Positions 1 to 7,368 of a DNA stretch of 64,000 nucleotides are shown here, piece by piece. This DNA is from JAGVSZ01 sp019137045 (GTDB lineage: Bacteria > Pseudomonadota > Gammaproteobacteria > Burkholderiales > SG8-39). A program made the translations under genes and the position numbers. The notes below the pieces were generated by a model. It was not told the DNA's origin. It did no database searches and saw only the letters and a list, made by a program, of their open reading frames with translations. Each line of letters starts with the position of its first letter. Position 1 is the first letter of the stretch. The stretch spans positions 62,001 through 126,000 of the forward strand of contig JAXMFT010000012.1 of NCBI GenBank assembly GCA_046347635.1. Direction: 5' to 3'.

Positions 1-531
1 CACAACGGCTGGCACCTCGCGCTCTTCCACCTCGCGGCGGGGGAGCACGCGCGCGCGCTCTCCCTCTACGACGCGCTCGTCGCCCCGGCCCTCGGCGCGA
101 GCGCGGCCGACGCGGCGGACGCCGCCGCCCTGCTCTGGCGGCTCGCGCTCGCCGGGGTCGAGGTCGGCGGCCGTTGGGGTCCGGTCGCCGACGCGTTTGC
201 GCTGCGCGGGCTGCCGGCCCTGTGGCCGCTCCTCGACGTGCACGCGGCGCTGGCGTTCGCTGCGGCCGGCCGCACGCGCGAGATGAACCGCCTCCAGGAC
301 GCGCTCGCCCGCGGCGGGGCGGCGGCGCGCGAAGTCGCGCTGCCGCTCGCGCGCGGCATCGAGGCGTTCGCCGCCGGCGCGCACGCGGCGGGCGCCGCCC
401 TGCTCGCCGCGCACCGGCGCTCCGCGCAGCGCCTCGGCGGTAGCGCGGCGCAGCGGGAGATCATCGACCTCACGCTCGCGGCGGCGCGCCGGCGCGTCAC
501 GCTTCCGGCCGCGCTCGGCGCCGCCGCCTGA
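1..531 (+). CDS. TTC38-like tetratricopeptide repeat protein, C-terminal part
   Basis: The reading frame is open from the first base, so the 5' end lies outside the window; 176 residues are visible before the stop. The first residues (HNGWHLALFHL, then GEHARALSLYDA) match the helical repeat of TTC38-type TPR proteins and closely resemble a segment of the second such protein near the other end of the window (minus strand, 60114-61524: HNWWHLALYHL, GEHAKVLELYDA). The rest is alanine- and arginine-rich helical repeat without catalytic motifs. The family probably acts as a protein-protein scaffold; its bacterial role is not established. Membership is confident, function is not. Confidence 0.75.
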   Translation, partial: HNGWHLALFHLAAGEHARALSLYDALVAPALGASAADAADAAALLWRLALAGVEVGGRWGPVADAFALRGLPALWPLLDVHAALAFAAAGRTREMNRLQDALARGGAAAREVALPLARGIEAFAAGAHAAGAALLAAHRRSAQRLGGSAAQREIIDLTLAAARRRVTLPAALGAAA

Positions 532-539
532 CTGCCGGC

Positions 540-1442
540 TCAGCCGCGCGCGGCGCGCACCGGCAGGTTGACGAGCACGATCCCCGCCGCGACGAGCAGC
601 GCCGCGGCGACGAACGCCGGCGTGAGGCGCTCCCCGAGGAAGACCACGCCGGCCGCGACGCCGAAGAGCGGCGACATGAAGGTCAGCACCGACAGCCGCG
701 CCGCGTAGTATTTCGTGAGCAGCCAGAACCAGGCGAGGTAGCTCGCGAACGCGACCAGCACGCCCTGGTACGCCATCACCGCCACCGCGAGCGGGGTCAC
801 GCGCACCACGCCCGGCTCGCCCATGGCGACCGAGACGAGCACCAGGCCGGCCGACACCGCGAGCTGGTAGAAGAGCGTCTTGGTCGCGCTGGTGCGCGCG
901 AGCCGGGTGGCGCGGATGAGCACGATGGTCGAGGCCCACAGGAACGCGCCGATCACGCCGAACAGGTCGCCGCGCAGGGTGTCCCCGCCCGCCGCGGCGA
1001 AGCCCTCCCCGAACGCGGCGACGATCCCGCCGAACGCGAGCAGCACGCCGGCCAGCTGGCGCCGGCTCAGGCGCTCGCTCCTGACGAACAGCGGCAGCAT
1101 GAGCGCGGTGATGCACGGCGTCGTGTTGATGAAGACCACCATGCGCGAGGCCGCGGTGTGCGCGAGGCCGGCGTAGATGAACACGAACTCGGCCGCGAAC
1201 ATCGCGCCCGCGGCGAGCCCCGGCAGGAGCGTGCCGTCGCGCTCGAAGAGCGCGATCCCGCGCAGCCGCGCCCAGACGACCAGGAGCGCGGTGGCGATCA
1301 GCGAGCGCAGGCCGGCCTGCATCACCAGCGAGATGTCGGGCGCGGCCAGCTTGATCGTGACCTGCTGCAAGCCCCACGACACGCACAGCACGGTCATGAG
1401 GCCGAAGGCGAGCGCGTCGAGGGGCTTGCGGTCCGCGGGCAT
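540..1442 (-). CDS. DMT-superfamily (EamA) transporter
   Basis: An integral inner-membrane protein of 300 residues with about ten hydrophobic helices in two tandem EamA halves, the usual size and layout of drug/metabolite exporters of the RhaT/YdcZ type. Substrate cannot be read from sequence. A GTG at 1517 would add 25 residues but would overlap the divergent gene starting at 1486; the ATG at 1442 starts just before the first membrane helix and leaves a 43-base shared promoter gap, so I prefer it. The C terminus (LVNLPVRAARG) is positively charged and cytoplasmic in the family. Confidence 0.85.
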   Translation of the reverse strand: MPADRKPLDALAFGLMTVLCVSWGLQQVTIKLAAPDISLVMQAGLRSLIATALLVVWARLRGIALFERDGTLLPGLAAGAMFAAEFVFIYAGLAHTAASRMVVFINTTPCITALMLPLFVRSERLSRRQLAGVLLAFGGIVAAFGEGFAAAGGDTLRGDLFGVIGAFLWASTIVLIRATRLARTSATKTLFYQLAVSAGLVLVSVAMGEPGVVRVTPLAVAVMAYQGVLVAFASYLAWFWLLTKYYAARLSVLTFMSPLFGVAAGVVFLGERLTPAFVAAALLVAAGIVLVNLPVRAARG

Positions 1443-1485
1443 CGGCTGCTGGTCGAAGCCGGCGACTGTAACCGATAATGCGCGC

Positions 1486-2058
1486 ATGGGACACCGCCGC
1501 GCGACGCTCGTGCGCACCGGCCGGCGCGTCGCGGGGCTCGAGACCGACCTTGCCGCGCTCTACGCGCGCGCGCGCGAGCTCTACCCGGAGGGCTTCCCGG
1601 CGGAGGAGACGGTCACGCTCGAGAAGCTCTACGCGCACGCGTCGTACGCGTTCGTCGCGGCGCTGCGCGCGGCGATCGCCGCCGAGCTCGGGCTGCCGCC
1701 GGCGTGGATGCCGCTCGACCTCTTCCAGGCCTACGGCTGCGGCGCGATCGCCCTGCACGACGACCGGTTCCGCTTCCCCGGGGTGTACTTCGTGATCGTC
1801 GTGGTGCACTCGGGGCGGCTGGGCGTGGTGGACCGGACCGGCCGCGCAATGCGGCACGAGGTGGGTGAGATCCTGCTCCTCGACCCCTATCGGAAGCACG
1901 CGCTGGTACCCGAGGGACGCACGGCGCGCGAGCATCCGTACGAGCGCACGCACGGCCTGGTCACCGACCCCGACGGCCAGTTCGTGTTCCTCGATTTCGA
2001 CGTGAAGCGCTCGCTGCTGCGCTCGCGCTTCCTGCTTGCGGCGGACGGACGGAAGTGA
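1486..2058 (+). CDS. Hypothetical protein, possible double-stranded beta-helix fold
   Basis: A 190-residue soluble protein, divergent from the DMT transporter. I do not recognise it. The N-terminal third is helical and charged; the middle and end look beta-rich, with 'HDDRF', a run of hydrophobic residues (VYFVIVVVHSGRLGVVD), and 'GEILLLDPYRKHALVP', which together could form an H-x-D...H arrangement as in cupin or 2-oxoglutarate dioxygenase folds. That is only a pattern impression. The ATG at 1486 is the first start after the DMT gene and is in frame with the clear coding stretch. Confidence 0.6.
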   Translation: MGHRRATLVRTGRRVAGLETDLAALYARARELYPEGFPAEETVTLEKLYAHASYAFVAALRAAIAAELGLPPAWMPLDLFQAYGCGAIALHDDRFRFPGVYFVIVVVHSGRLGVVDRTGRAMRHEVGEILLLDPYRKHALVPEGRTAREHPYERTHGLVTDPDGQFVFLDFDVKRSLLRSRFLLAADGRK

Positions 2059-2104
2059 GGGCGTGGAACCGCTCGGACGCGGGCCCGGTCGGGCCCGCTC
2101 GGCG

Positions 2105-2293
2105 TCAGAGCAGGCCCGCGAGCTTGCGCGGCATCTGCCGGGCGCGCCGGACGTGACGGTGCTCGAAGCGGCCCTGGCCTTCCTGGGGGAAGCCCCGCGA
2201 GTGAATGAGGGCGAGCCAGCCGCCGTACGCGAGAAACCCTAGGGCAGCGATTCCGCCGAGCGCGAACAGCGCATCGATCAGCAAGGTTTCCAT
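2105..2293 (-). CDS. Small single-pass membrane protein
   Basis: A 62-residue protein with one hydrophobic helix (roughly residues 5-30, LIDALFALGGIAALGFLAYGGWLALI) followed by a basic, histidine- and arginine-rich cytoplasmic tail. A purine-rich AAGGGGG lies six bases before the ATG, which supports translation. No family recognised. It stands alone between a plus-strand gene and the secreted cupin. Confidence 0.5.
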   Translation of the reverse strand: METLLIDALFALGGIAALGFLAYGGWLALIHSRGFPQEGQGRFEHRHVRRARQMPRKLAGLL

Positions 2294-2413
2294 GGCGCGT
2301 CCCCCTTCGCGGGCGGGTCCGATCGACCCGCTCGCAGGCTACGCGCCGGGGCACCGGCCCGGGGGTGATTAAGGGCGGCGCCCTTGTGACGCATTCACCA
2401 ACCCGGCGTCCCC

Positions 2414-2851
2414 CTACTTCGCGCCCTTCGGCTTCGGGACCACCACGTCCCACGGTCCCCGGGCGTCGATGAACATCACGCAGGCCTCGGCCCCCTCGCA
2501 GCGCACGGCGTGCTTCGCCTTGCCGGTGAAGGCGAAGTAGGACCCCGGCGGCAGCCGGTGCTCCTTCCCGTCCACGATCAGGACCAGGTTCCCGGTCACG
2601 GTCGTGGCGAAATGGTCCGGGCTGTGGTGGTGGACCGGCGCGACGAACCCGCTCGCGTACCTGAGGTAGAAGCGGCTCGCGCCCTTCTTCATGTCGCCCT
2701 GCACCTGCGCGGTGTCGACGCCGGGAATGCCGGCGTTGATCCACTCGAGGTCCGCGGCCGGCGTGAACACGGCCTTCTCCGCGCCGTGCGCGAGCGCGGG
2801 CGCAAGGGCGAGGGCGGCTGCGAGCGCGACTGCACGGGCGCTTGGGGACAT
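2414..2851 (-). CDS. Secreted cupin-domain protein
   Basis: A 145-residue protein with an N-terminal signal peptide (about residues 1-23, ending ALAHGA) and one cupin barrel. Histidines 74-76 in 'VHHHSPDHF' and the later 'GSYFAFTGKAKHAV' are the usual metal-binding positions of ChrR-like/DUF4437 cupins. It therefore probably acts in the periplasm, as a small-molecule binder or dioxygenase-like enzyme. A strong GAGGAGG ribosome-binding site precedes the ATG at 2851; longer in-frame starts would run through the upstream gene. It is the last gene of the minus-strand set headed by TetR. Confidence 0.8.
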   Translation of the reverse strand: MSPSARAVALAAALALAPALAHGAEKAVFTPAADLEWINAGIPGVDTAQVQGDMKKGASRFYLRYASGFVAPVHHHSPDHFATTVTGNLVLIVDGKEHRLPPGSYFAFTGKAKHAVRCEGAEACVMFIDARGPWDVVVPKPKGAK

Positions 2852-2877
2852 GTCTCCTCCTCGTGGGTTGCGGAGCG

Positions 2878-3813
2878 TCACTGCGGCCGCTGCTCGGGCA
2901 CGACCGAGCGCGAGGTGATGCGCGGGACCCGGTCGGTGCGCCGGCGCGGGTGGAGCACGTCGCGCAGGCGCTCCGCCCGGTCGATCTCGCAGCGCATCAC
3001 GCCCTGCTCCGGGTGGTCGTTGCGGTGCTGGACGAGCGCGTCCTCGCGTCCCCGGTCGGTGCGGGTGTTGCGGTAGTCGCCCCGTCCGTGGAGACAGACG
3101 CCGTCGCCGCTCGCCAGGTCGAGCGCAAGCAGCGCCACCGTCCCCGTCGCGCGCACGTTGCCGGCGCTCTTGAACACGCCGTCGCCGACGTATTCGCGCC
3201 AGCCGAGCACGCGCTCGCCGGGGTCGTACTGCAGGAAACCGGCCGGTCCGCCGCGATGCGCGACGTCGGGCATCCCGTCGGGGCTGACGGTGGCGAGGAA
3301 CGCGGTCTCCGTCCGGGCGAGCACGCTCCCGACGAGCGGGTGATCGAGCGCGAGGGGCTCGCGCAGCGCCGGGCCGACGCGCAGGCGACCGTCGCCGACC
3401 GGGATCGACGGGGCGAAGTACTTGCGGCACAGCGTGAACGCTTCGGAGGCGACCAGCTCGGGCGCCGCCGCGCCGCCGTGGAGAAACCCGTTCACGCGCG
3501 CGCGGCGCGCGAGACCGAGGCTGACGACGAGCCCGCCGCAGGCGGTCGGCGCCGGCACGTGCGCCGCGAGCGCGGCGGGAAGGGCGAGCCGGATTTCCGG
3601 ATCTTCGGTGGCGCGCACGAGCGGCGCGGCGCCCGAGACCACGACGAACCGCAGCCCGGCGCCGTGCTCGGGCAACGCCAGCACGACCAGGTCGGCGCCG
3701 CGCGCGAACTCCGCGGCCGGACCGACCCAGTCGGCGAGCTTGTCGGCGACGCGGCGCGTCTGCGCCTCGTCCTGCACCGCGCGCTGGCCGGCGTGATACG
3801 CGAGCGGTTTCAT
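2878..3813 (-). CDS. Pyridoxamine 5'-phosphate oxidase-family (FMN split-barrel) protein
   Basis: A 311-residue protein whose C-terminal half carries a split-barrel flavin-binding domain: 'TAFLATVSPDGMPDVAHRGGPAGFLQ' style core, 'NVRATGTVALLALDLASGDGVCLHGRGDY', and 'LPFAP'-like 'CRKYFAPSI' between two halves. The N-terminal half looks like a second, diverged barrel. Members bind FMN, F420 or heme and act in redox chemistry; the substrate is unknown. It starts 19 bases after the VOC gene stops, consistent with co-transcription, and is followed 26 bases later by the secreted cupin. Confidence 0.75.
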   Translation of the reverse strand: MKPLAYHAGQRAVQDEAQTRRVADKLADWVGPAAEFARGADLVVLALPEHGAGLRFVVVSGAAPLVRATEDPEIRLALPAALAAHVPAPTACGGLVVSLGLARRARVNGFLHGGAAAPELVASEAFTLCRKYFAPSIPVGDGRLRVGPALREPLALDHPLVGSVLARTETAFLATVSPDGMPDVAHRGGPAGFLQYDPGERVLGWREYVGDGVFKSAGNVRATGTVALLALDLASGDGVCLHGRGDYRNTRTDRGREDALVQHRNDHPEQGVMRCEIDRAERLRDVLHPRRRTDRVPRITSRSVVPEQRPQ

Positions 3814-3832
3814 CCTGGCGCTCTCCGCGCCG

Positions 3833-4270
3833 CTAGCAGAGCCGCCCCGGCCGCGCGGCGGCAGCCGTGCCCGTCCCGGGCTGGCTGCGGTCCATCTCCT
3901 CGTGCACGCAGAGAATGTTGCCCTCGGTGTCGTTGAACCACGCCGCCTTGTCCGCGCCGATGATGGCGACGTGCTCGATCGTCTTGAAGCCGGGCAGGTC
4001 GTAGTCGTGGAAGCGCACGCCGCGCGCCTCGAGCTCGCGCACCTCGGCGACGATGTCGTCGACGGTGAACGACACCGCCGTGTGCTCGGCCTTGGTGCCC
4101 TCGGGCTTCGGGAAGAGCGCGAGCATCGCGCCGCCGTTGCAGCGGAACAGGAACTTGCCGTCCGGGCGCGCGCCTGCGGGCGCGAGCCCGAGCCGCTCCT
4201 GGTAGAACTGGCGCGCCCGCTCCAGGTCCTTCACGGGCAGCATGGTCATTACCGGCGAGCTGGTCAGCAT
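3833..4270 (-). CDS. VOC-family (glyoxalase/bleomycin-resistance fold) protein
   Basis: A 145-residue single VOC domain: 'MLPVKDLERARQFYQERLGL', 'FLFRCNGGAMLALFPK', 'HTAVSFTVDDI' and 'AWFNDTEGNILCVHEE', the latter with the usual D-x-x-GN-x-(L/I) metal-ligand region. Such proteins bind a divalent metal and act as isomerases, dioxygenases or ligand-sequestering resistance proteins. The start at 4270 is preceded by AAGGAG at a proper distance; the frame open further upstream is not supported. Neighbours in the same direction are two cupins and a flavin protein. Confidence 0.85.
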   Translation of the reverse strand: MLTSSPVMTMLPVKDLERARQFYQERLGLAPAGARPDGKFLFRCNGGAMLALFPKPEGTKAEHTAVSFTVDDIVAEVRELEARGVRFHDYDLPGFKTIEHVAIIGADKAAWFNDTEGNILCVHEEMDRSQPGTGTAAAARPGRLC

Positions 4271-4418
4271 GGTCGTCTCCTTCGTTCGCACTTCAGCCTG
4301 GCCTCGCACCGCATCCGCATCCGCGCCCGGTTTCCGTCGCCGCGCGCGGAGTTCATCTGCCGCCCGGGCGAGCCCGGGCGGGGCGCGCGGCCGCAGCCGT
4401 TCCAAGTCGTCCGTCGGG

Positions 4419-4790
4419 TCAGGCGTGGGTGTGCGTCGCCTTCGCGTAGTCGATCATTCCCTGGAAGTCGACCACCACCGCGGGCTCGTTGCCGACGACC
4501 CAGGCGTCGTGGCCCGAGGGCAGCAGCGAGACCTCGCCCGGCCGGCAGTCGAACTCGGCGCCGTCGTCCATCCGGATGCGCAGCACGCCCGAGACGTGGT
4601 ACTGGAAGTGCGGCGCCTCGCAGCTCTTCGTGTTCACGAGCGGCTGGACCGACGTCGACCACTTCCAGCCGGGCTCGAAGACGGCGCGGCCCACGGTGGC
4701 GCCGCCGATCTTGATGAGCTCGAGACGGCCCTTGGGAAACTCGCGCACTTCGTCGGGTTTGCGGAAGTCCTTGCACTCGGCCTTTTCCAT
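4419..4790 (-). CDS. Cytoplasmic cupin-domain protein
   Basis: A 123-residue single cupin without signal peptide. 'FEPGWKWSTSVQPLV', 'HFQYHVSGVLRIRMDDGAEFDCRPGEVSLLPSGHDAWV' follow the two cupin motifs, although the canonical first H-x-H is replaced by W-x-W, so metal binding may differ from classic members. A GGAGG lies six bases before the ATG at 4790. It is the first gene downstream of the TetR gene, separated by 121 bases containing a perfect 12-base palindrome. Confidence 0.8.
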   Translation of the reverse strand: MEKAECKDFRKPDEVREFPKGRLELIKIGGATVGRAVFEPGWKWSTSVQPLVNTKSCEAPHFQYHVSGVLRIRMDDGAEFDCRPGEVSLLPSGHDAWVVGNEPAVVVDFQGMIDYAKATHTHA

Positions 4791-4864
4791 GTCGCCTCCG
4801 GGTGGCGCCGGCCCCGCGGCCGGCATGGCGACAGTTGTAGGCCGGAGGCGGCGCGCCGGGAATG

Positions 4865-4876
4865 CGTAGGCCTACG
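4865..4876. promoter_or_regulatory. Perfect 12-bp palindrome between tetR and cupin
   Basis: CGTAGGCCTACG is self-complementary over all 12 bases and lies in the 121-base gap upstream of the cupin gene. It could be an operator controlling the downstream set of four genes separately from the TetR gene. A chance occurrence in this GC-rich DNA is possible. Confidence 0.35.
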
Positions 4877-4911
4877 TACGACCGACCGGGCGGGCGGCTG
4901 CCCGCGGGGGA

Positions 4912-5493
4912 CTACAGCTCGGCGATGAGCCGCTCGGCGACCGCCTCGAACCGGGCGACGTCGCCGTAGGACCGGGCGAGCATCATCGCGCCCTCGAGCG
5001 AGCCGACCAGCGTCTGCGCGACCACCGCGGGCGCGCCCGAGAAGCGCAGCGTGCGCGCCTTGCGGCCCGCATCGAGCACCCCCACCAGCCACGCCTCGTT
5101 GCGGTCGAAGAAGCGCTTCACGCCGTCCTTGACCGGTTTCGCGAGCGTGGCGTAGTCGGATGCGAGCATGCCGCACAGGCACATCCGGTTCGCGCGCAGG
5201 ACCTCGACGTAGATCGCCGCGTAGCGCCGCAGCTTCTCGCGCGCGTCGACCTCCGCGCGGTCGATCGCCGCCAGCGCCTCGAGGAAGCGGCTCTCGTAGC
5301 GCTCGATGAGCCGCCGGCCGAGCTCGGCCTTGGTGGGAAAGTGGTAGTGGAGGCTCGCTTTCGTGATCCCGAGCACCTCCGCGATGTCCGCGTAGCTGAA
5401 GCCGTTGAACCCGCGCGTCTGGACCAGCCGCTCGGCGACGTCGAGGACCCGCTGCGGCGTGTCGGCGGTGGCGGTCGCGCTCGTGCGGGCCAT
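4912..5493 (-). CDS. TetR/AcrR-family transcriptional regulator
   Basis: A 193-residue regulator. Residues about 10-60 form the TetR DNA-binding domain ('RVLDVAERLVQTRGFNGFSYADIAEVLGITKASLHYHF' pattern), and the rest is the helical ligand-binding domain, with cysteines in 'NRMCLCGML'. Repressors of this type are released by small hydrophobic ligands. The ATG at 5493 is chosen; an in-frame ATG at 5511 would add six residues. Directly upstream is a tandem operator-like repeat shared with the divergent LuxR gene, so autoregulation and control of both sides are likely. Confidence 0.9.
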   Translation of the reverse strand: MARTSATATADTPQRVLDVAERLVQTRGFNGFSYADIAEVLGITKASLHYHFPTKAELGRRLIERYESRFLEALAAIDRAEVDAREKLRRYAAIYVEVLRANRMCLCGMLASDYATLAKPVKDGVKRFFDRNEAWLVGVLDAGRKARTLRFSGAPAVVAQTLVGSLEGAMMLARSYGDVARFEAVAERLIAEL

Positions 5494-5513
5494 GGCCGCA
5501 TTAGATCCCATCT

Positions 5514-5546
5514 ACCTACTGGTTGACAAGTCACCTACTAGTTGGT
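5514..5546. promoter_or_regulatory. Tandem TetR-type operator in the tetR/luxR gap
   Basis: Two near-identical direct repeats, ACCTACTGGTTG (5514-5525) and ACCTACTAGTTG (5533-5544), lie 19 bases apart. The second extends to ACCTACTAGTTGGT, an imperfect palindrome centred on ACTAGT, the kind of site TetR dimers bind. Both lie between the divergent start codons. Confidence 0.7.
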
Positions 5547-5551
5547 AAGTT
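5523..5551 (+). promoter_or_regulatory. Sigma-70-like promoter for the LuxR gene, overlapping the operator
   Basis: TTGACA (5523-5528) and TAAGTT (5546-5551) are separated by 17 bases. The second operator repeat fills the spacer, so a bound repressor would block RNA polymerase. Confidence 0.65.
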
Positions 5552-5594
5552 GACGGCGCATCTTGGGTCCGAGTTCGAACCGGAGGGGGACGAC

Positions 5595-6485
5595 ATGGAA
5601 CCATTGACCGGCCGCGAGCTGCGCGAGGCGCTCGACACGCTGCACGCGATCGGCGCGGGCTGCGGCGGTCCCGAGGACTTCGCGCGCGGCGGGGTCAAGT
5701 ACCTCCCGGGCCTGATCGGATCCGACCTCACCACCCTCTCGACGTGCGATCTCGACAGCGGGCGCCGCACGGTCGTCAGCGACCTCCCCGGAGCGATCTC
5801 GCGCCGCGAGATCGAGGTCTTCGACCGCTTCCTCCACGTCCACCCGCTGGTGCGCGAGCACGGCCGCAACCCCGCCGCCACGACCAAGCGCATCGAGGAT
5901 CGCCTGCCCGACGGCGCCTTCCGCGGCACGGCGCTCTTCAACGAGTACTACCGCAAGATCGGCATCGACCACGTGATGGCGGTGCCGGTTCACGTCGACC
6001 GGCGCTTCCTGGTGAGCTTCGTGCTCAACCGCAGCGGGACCGCGTTCAGCGCACGCGACCGCGATCTCGCCGAGGTGATCCGCCCCCATCTCGCCGACCT
6101 CTACCGCCTCGCCGTCGCGCGCGAGCACACCCGCGACCTGCCGGCCGACGCGCCCTTCGATCGCACCGGCGCCCCGCTCACGCCGCGCGAGCGCGAGGTG
6201 CTCGACTGGGTCGCCGCGGGCAAGACCAATCGCGACATCGCCGCGATCCTCGGCGCGAGCCCGCGCACGGTCGAGAAGCACCTCGAGCGCATCTACGAGA
6301 AGCTCGGGGTGGAGACGCGCACTGCGGCGGTGATGCGGGTGCGCGCGGCGCCGCAGCACCGCTTCCCCGCGCACGCCGCGGTCCGGCAGACGAGCCCGGC
6401 GCACCCTAGTGACAACGTTGATATCCGGTATCATATGAGCGAACTCTCCCAGTTGACTACGGAAGAGCGCCGGTGCTGGGGCTGA
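5595..6485 (+). CDS. LuxR-family transcriptional regulator (C terminus altered by IS insertion)
   Basis: A 296-residue protein starting at an ATG preceded by GGAGGGGG. The N-terminal two thirds resembles a GAF/autoinducer-like sensor domain; residues about 195-250 hold the GerE helix-turn-helix ('LTPREREVLDWVAAGKTNRDIAAILG', 'RTVEKHLERIYEKLGV'). The DNA-binding domain is complete. The frame then runs into the IS630 remnant at about 6408, so the last 26 residues are encoded by the insertion and the native C terminus is lost or was only a few residues longer. The ligand is unknown. Confidence 0.85.
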   Translation: MEPLTGRELREALDTLHAIGAGCGGPEDFARGGVKYLPGLIGSDLTTLSTCDLDSGRRTVVSDLPGAISRREIEVFDRFLHVHPLVREHGRNPAATTKRIEDRLPDGAFRGTALFNEYYRKIGIDHVMAVPVHVDRRFLVSFVLNRSGTAFSARDRDLAEVIRPHLADLYRLAVAREHTRDLPADAPFDRTGAPLTPREREVLDWVAAGKTNRDIAAILGASPRTVEKHLERIYEKLGVETRTAAVMRVRAAPQHRFPAHAAVRQTSPAHPSDNVDIRYHMSELSQLTTEERRCWG

Positions 6486-7365
6486 CGCGTTCGCGTGCCG
6501 CGGCCGCTGATGCGCGCGGCCATCATGATGCTCGAAAGGGGCGAGTTGGGCGCGATCAGCGCCCAGTTGCCCTGTAGCCCGATTATCAGCCGCTGGAAGG
6601 GCCGCTTCGAGGCCGGGCTCGGCGGCCTGTACGCCCGACATCGTCGTGCTCCGGCCGATGACGCTGCACGCCTCGAGGTGCTGGCCTGGACGCGAAGCCC
6701 CCGGGATGGCTCGACGCACTGGAGCACGCGCAGCTCGGGGCGGCGCTGGGGATCTCGCACATGATGGTGATGGGCTAAGCACGGGCTCAAACCCCACCGG
6801 CTGAGCGCTACATGGCCTCCAACGATCCGACTTCGAAACCAAGGCCGCCGATGTGATCGGGCTGTATCTCAACCCGCCACCATGCCGCGGTGTTCTGCGT
6901 CGACGAGAAGACCGCGATTCCCTCGACCGACTCGATCCGGTGCTGCGCCGCCCGGGCGCACGAGCGCCACGGTTTCGAGTACTACCGTCACGGACGCCCG
7001 CTCTACGCCGCCTTCAACACCAAGACGGGCGAGGGGGGCACACCAGCGCCGAGCGTGGCTCCTCGGTGACATCGTTGCCACCAGCCCCGGCGCAAAGATG
7101 TGATCTGCGACAACCTCGGCGCACAAGACCAAGGGGTCGAATTTCGACTGAGCATCCAACGTGCATCTGCATTACACCCCGACCTATTCGTCCTGGCTCA
7201 TCGAGCTGTGGTTCTCAGATCGAGCGCGATGTCATTGCGCGAGGCGTGTTTACCTCGATCACCGATCTAAAGCGAAAGCTCATGCGCTACATCCGCAAGT
7301 ACAACGATTCGCCGAAGCCAGAAGTGGCCCCGACCCATCGCATCACGGATTCGCGTTACATCCAC
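6409..7365. mobile_element. Degenerate IS630-family insertion sequence
   Basis: About 0.96 kb bounded on each side by a TA dinucleotide (6407-6408 and 7366-7367), the target duplicated by IS630/Tc1 elements. Left end begins GTGACAACG and right end, read inward, begins GTGGATGTAACG, an imperfect terminal inverted repeat with shared AACG and ATCCG blocks. The element sits between the luxR end and exactly against the stop codon of the acyl-CoA dehydrogenase. Its lower GC and many lesions set it apart from its neighbours. Confidence 0.7.
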
Positions 7366-7368
7366 TAG
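6434..7368 (+). pseudogene. IS630-family transposase, decayed
   Basis: Fragments in all three frames reproduce the order of an IS630 transposase: 'QLTTEER', a helix-turn-helix-like 'ISRWKGRFEAGLGGLYARHR', 'DGSTHWSTR', 'LKPHR', 'VIGLYLNPP', 'FCVDEKTAI', 'NTKTGE', 'ICDNL', 'VHLHYTPTYSSWLIELWFS', 'IERDVIARGVFTSITDLKRKLMRYIRKYN'. These include the DDE-domain blocks (VDEKT, CDNL, and the final glutamate helix), but the chain is broken by several frameshifts and short deletions, for example where 'SSWLNQVE' would be expected. No functional product is plausible. Confidence 0.85.
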
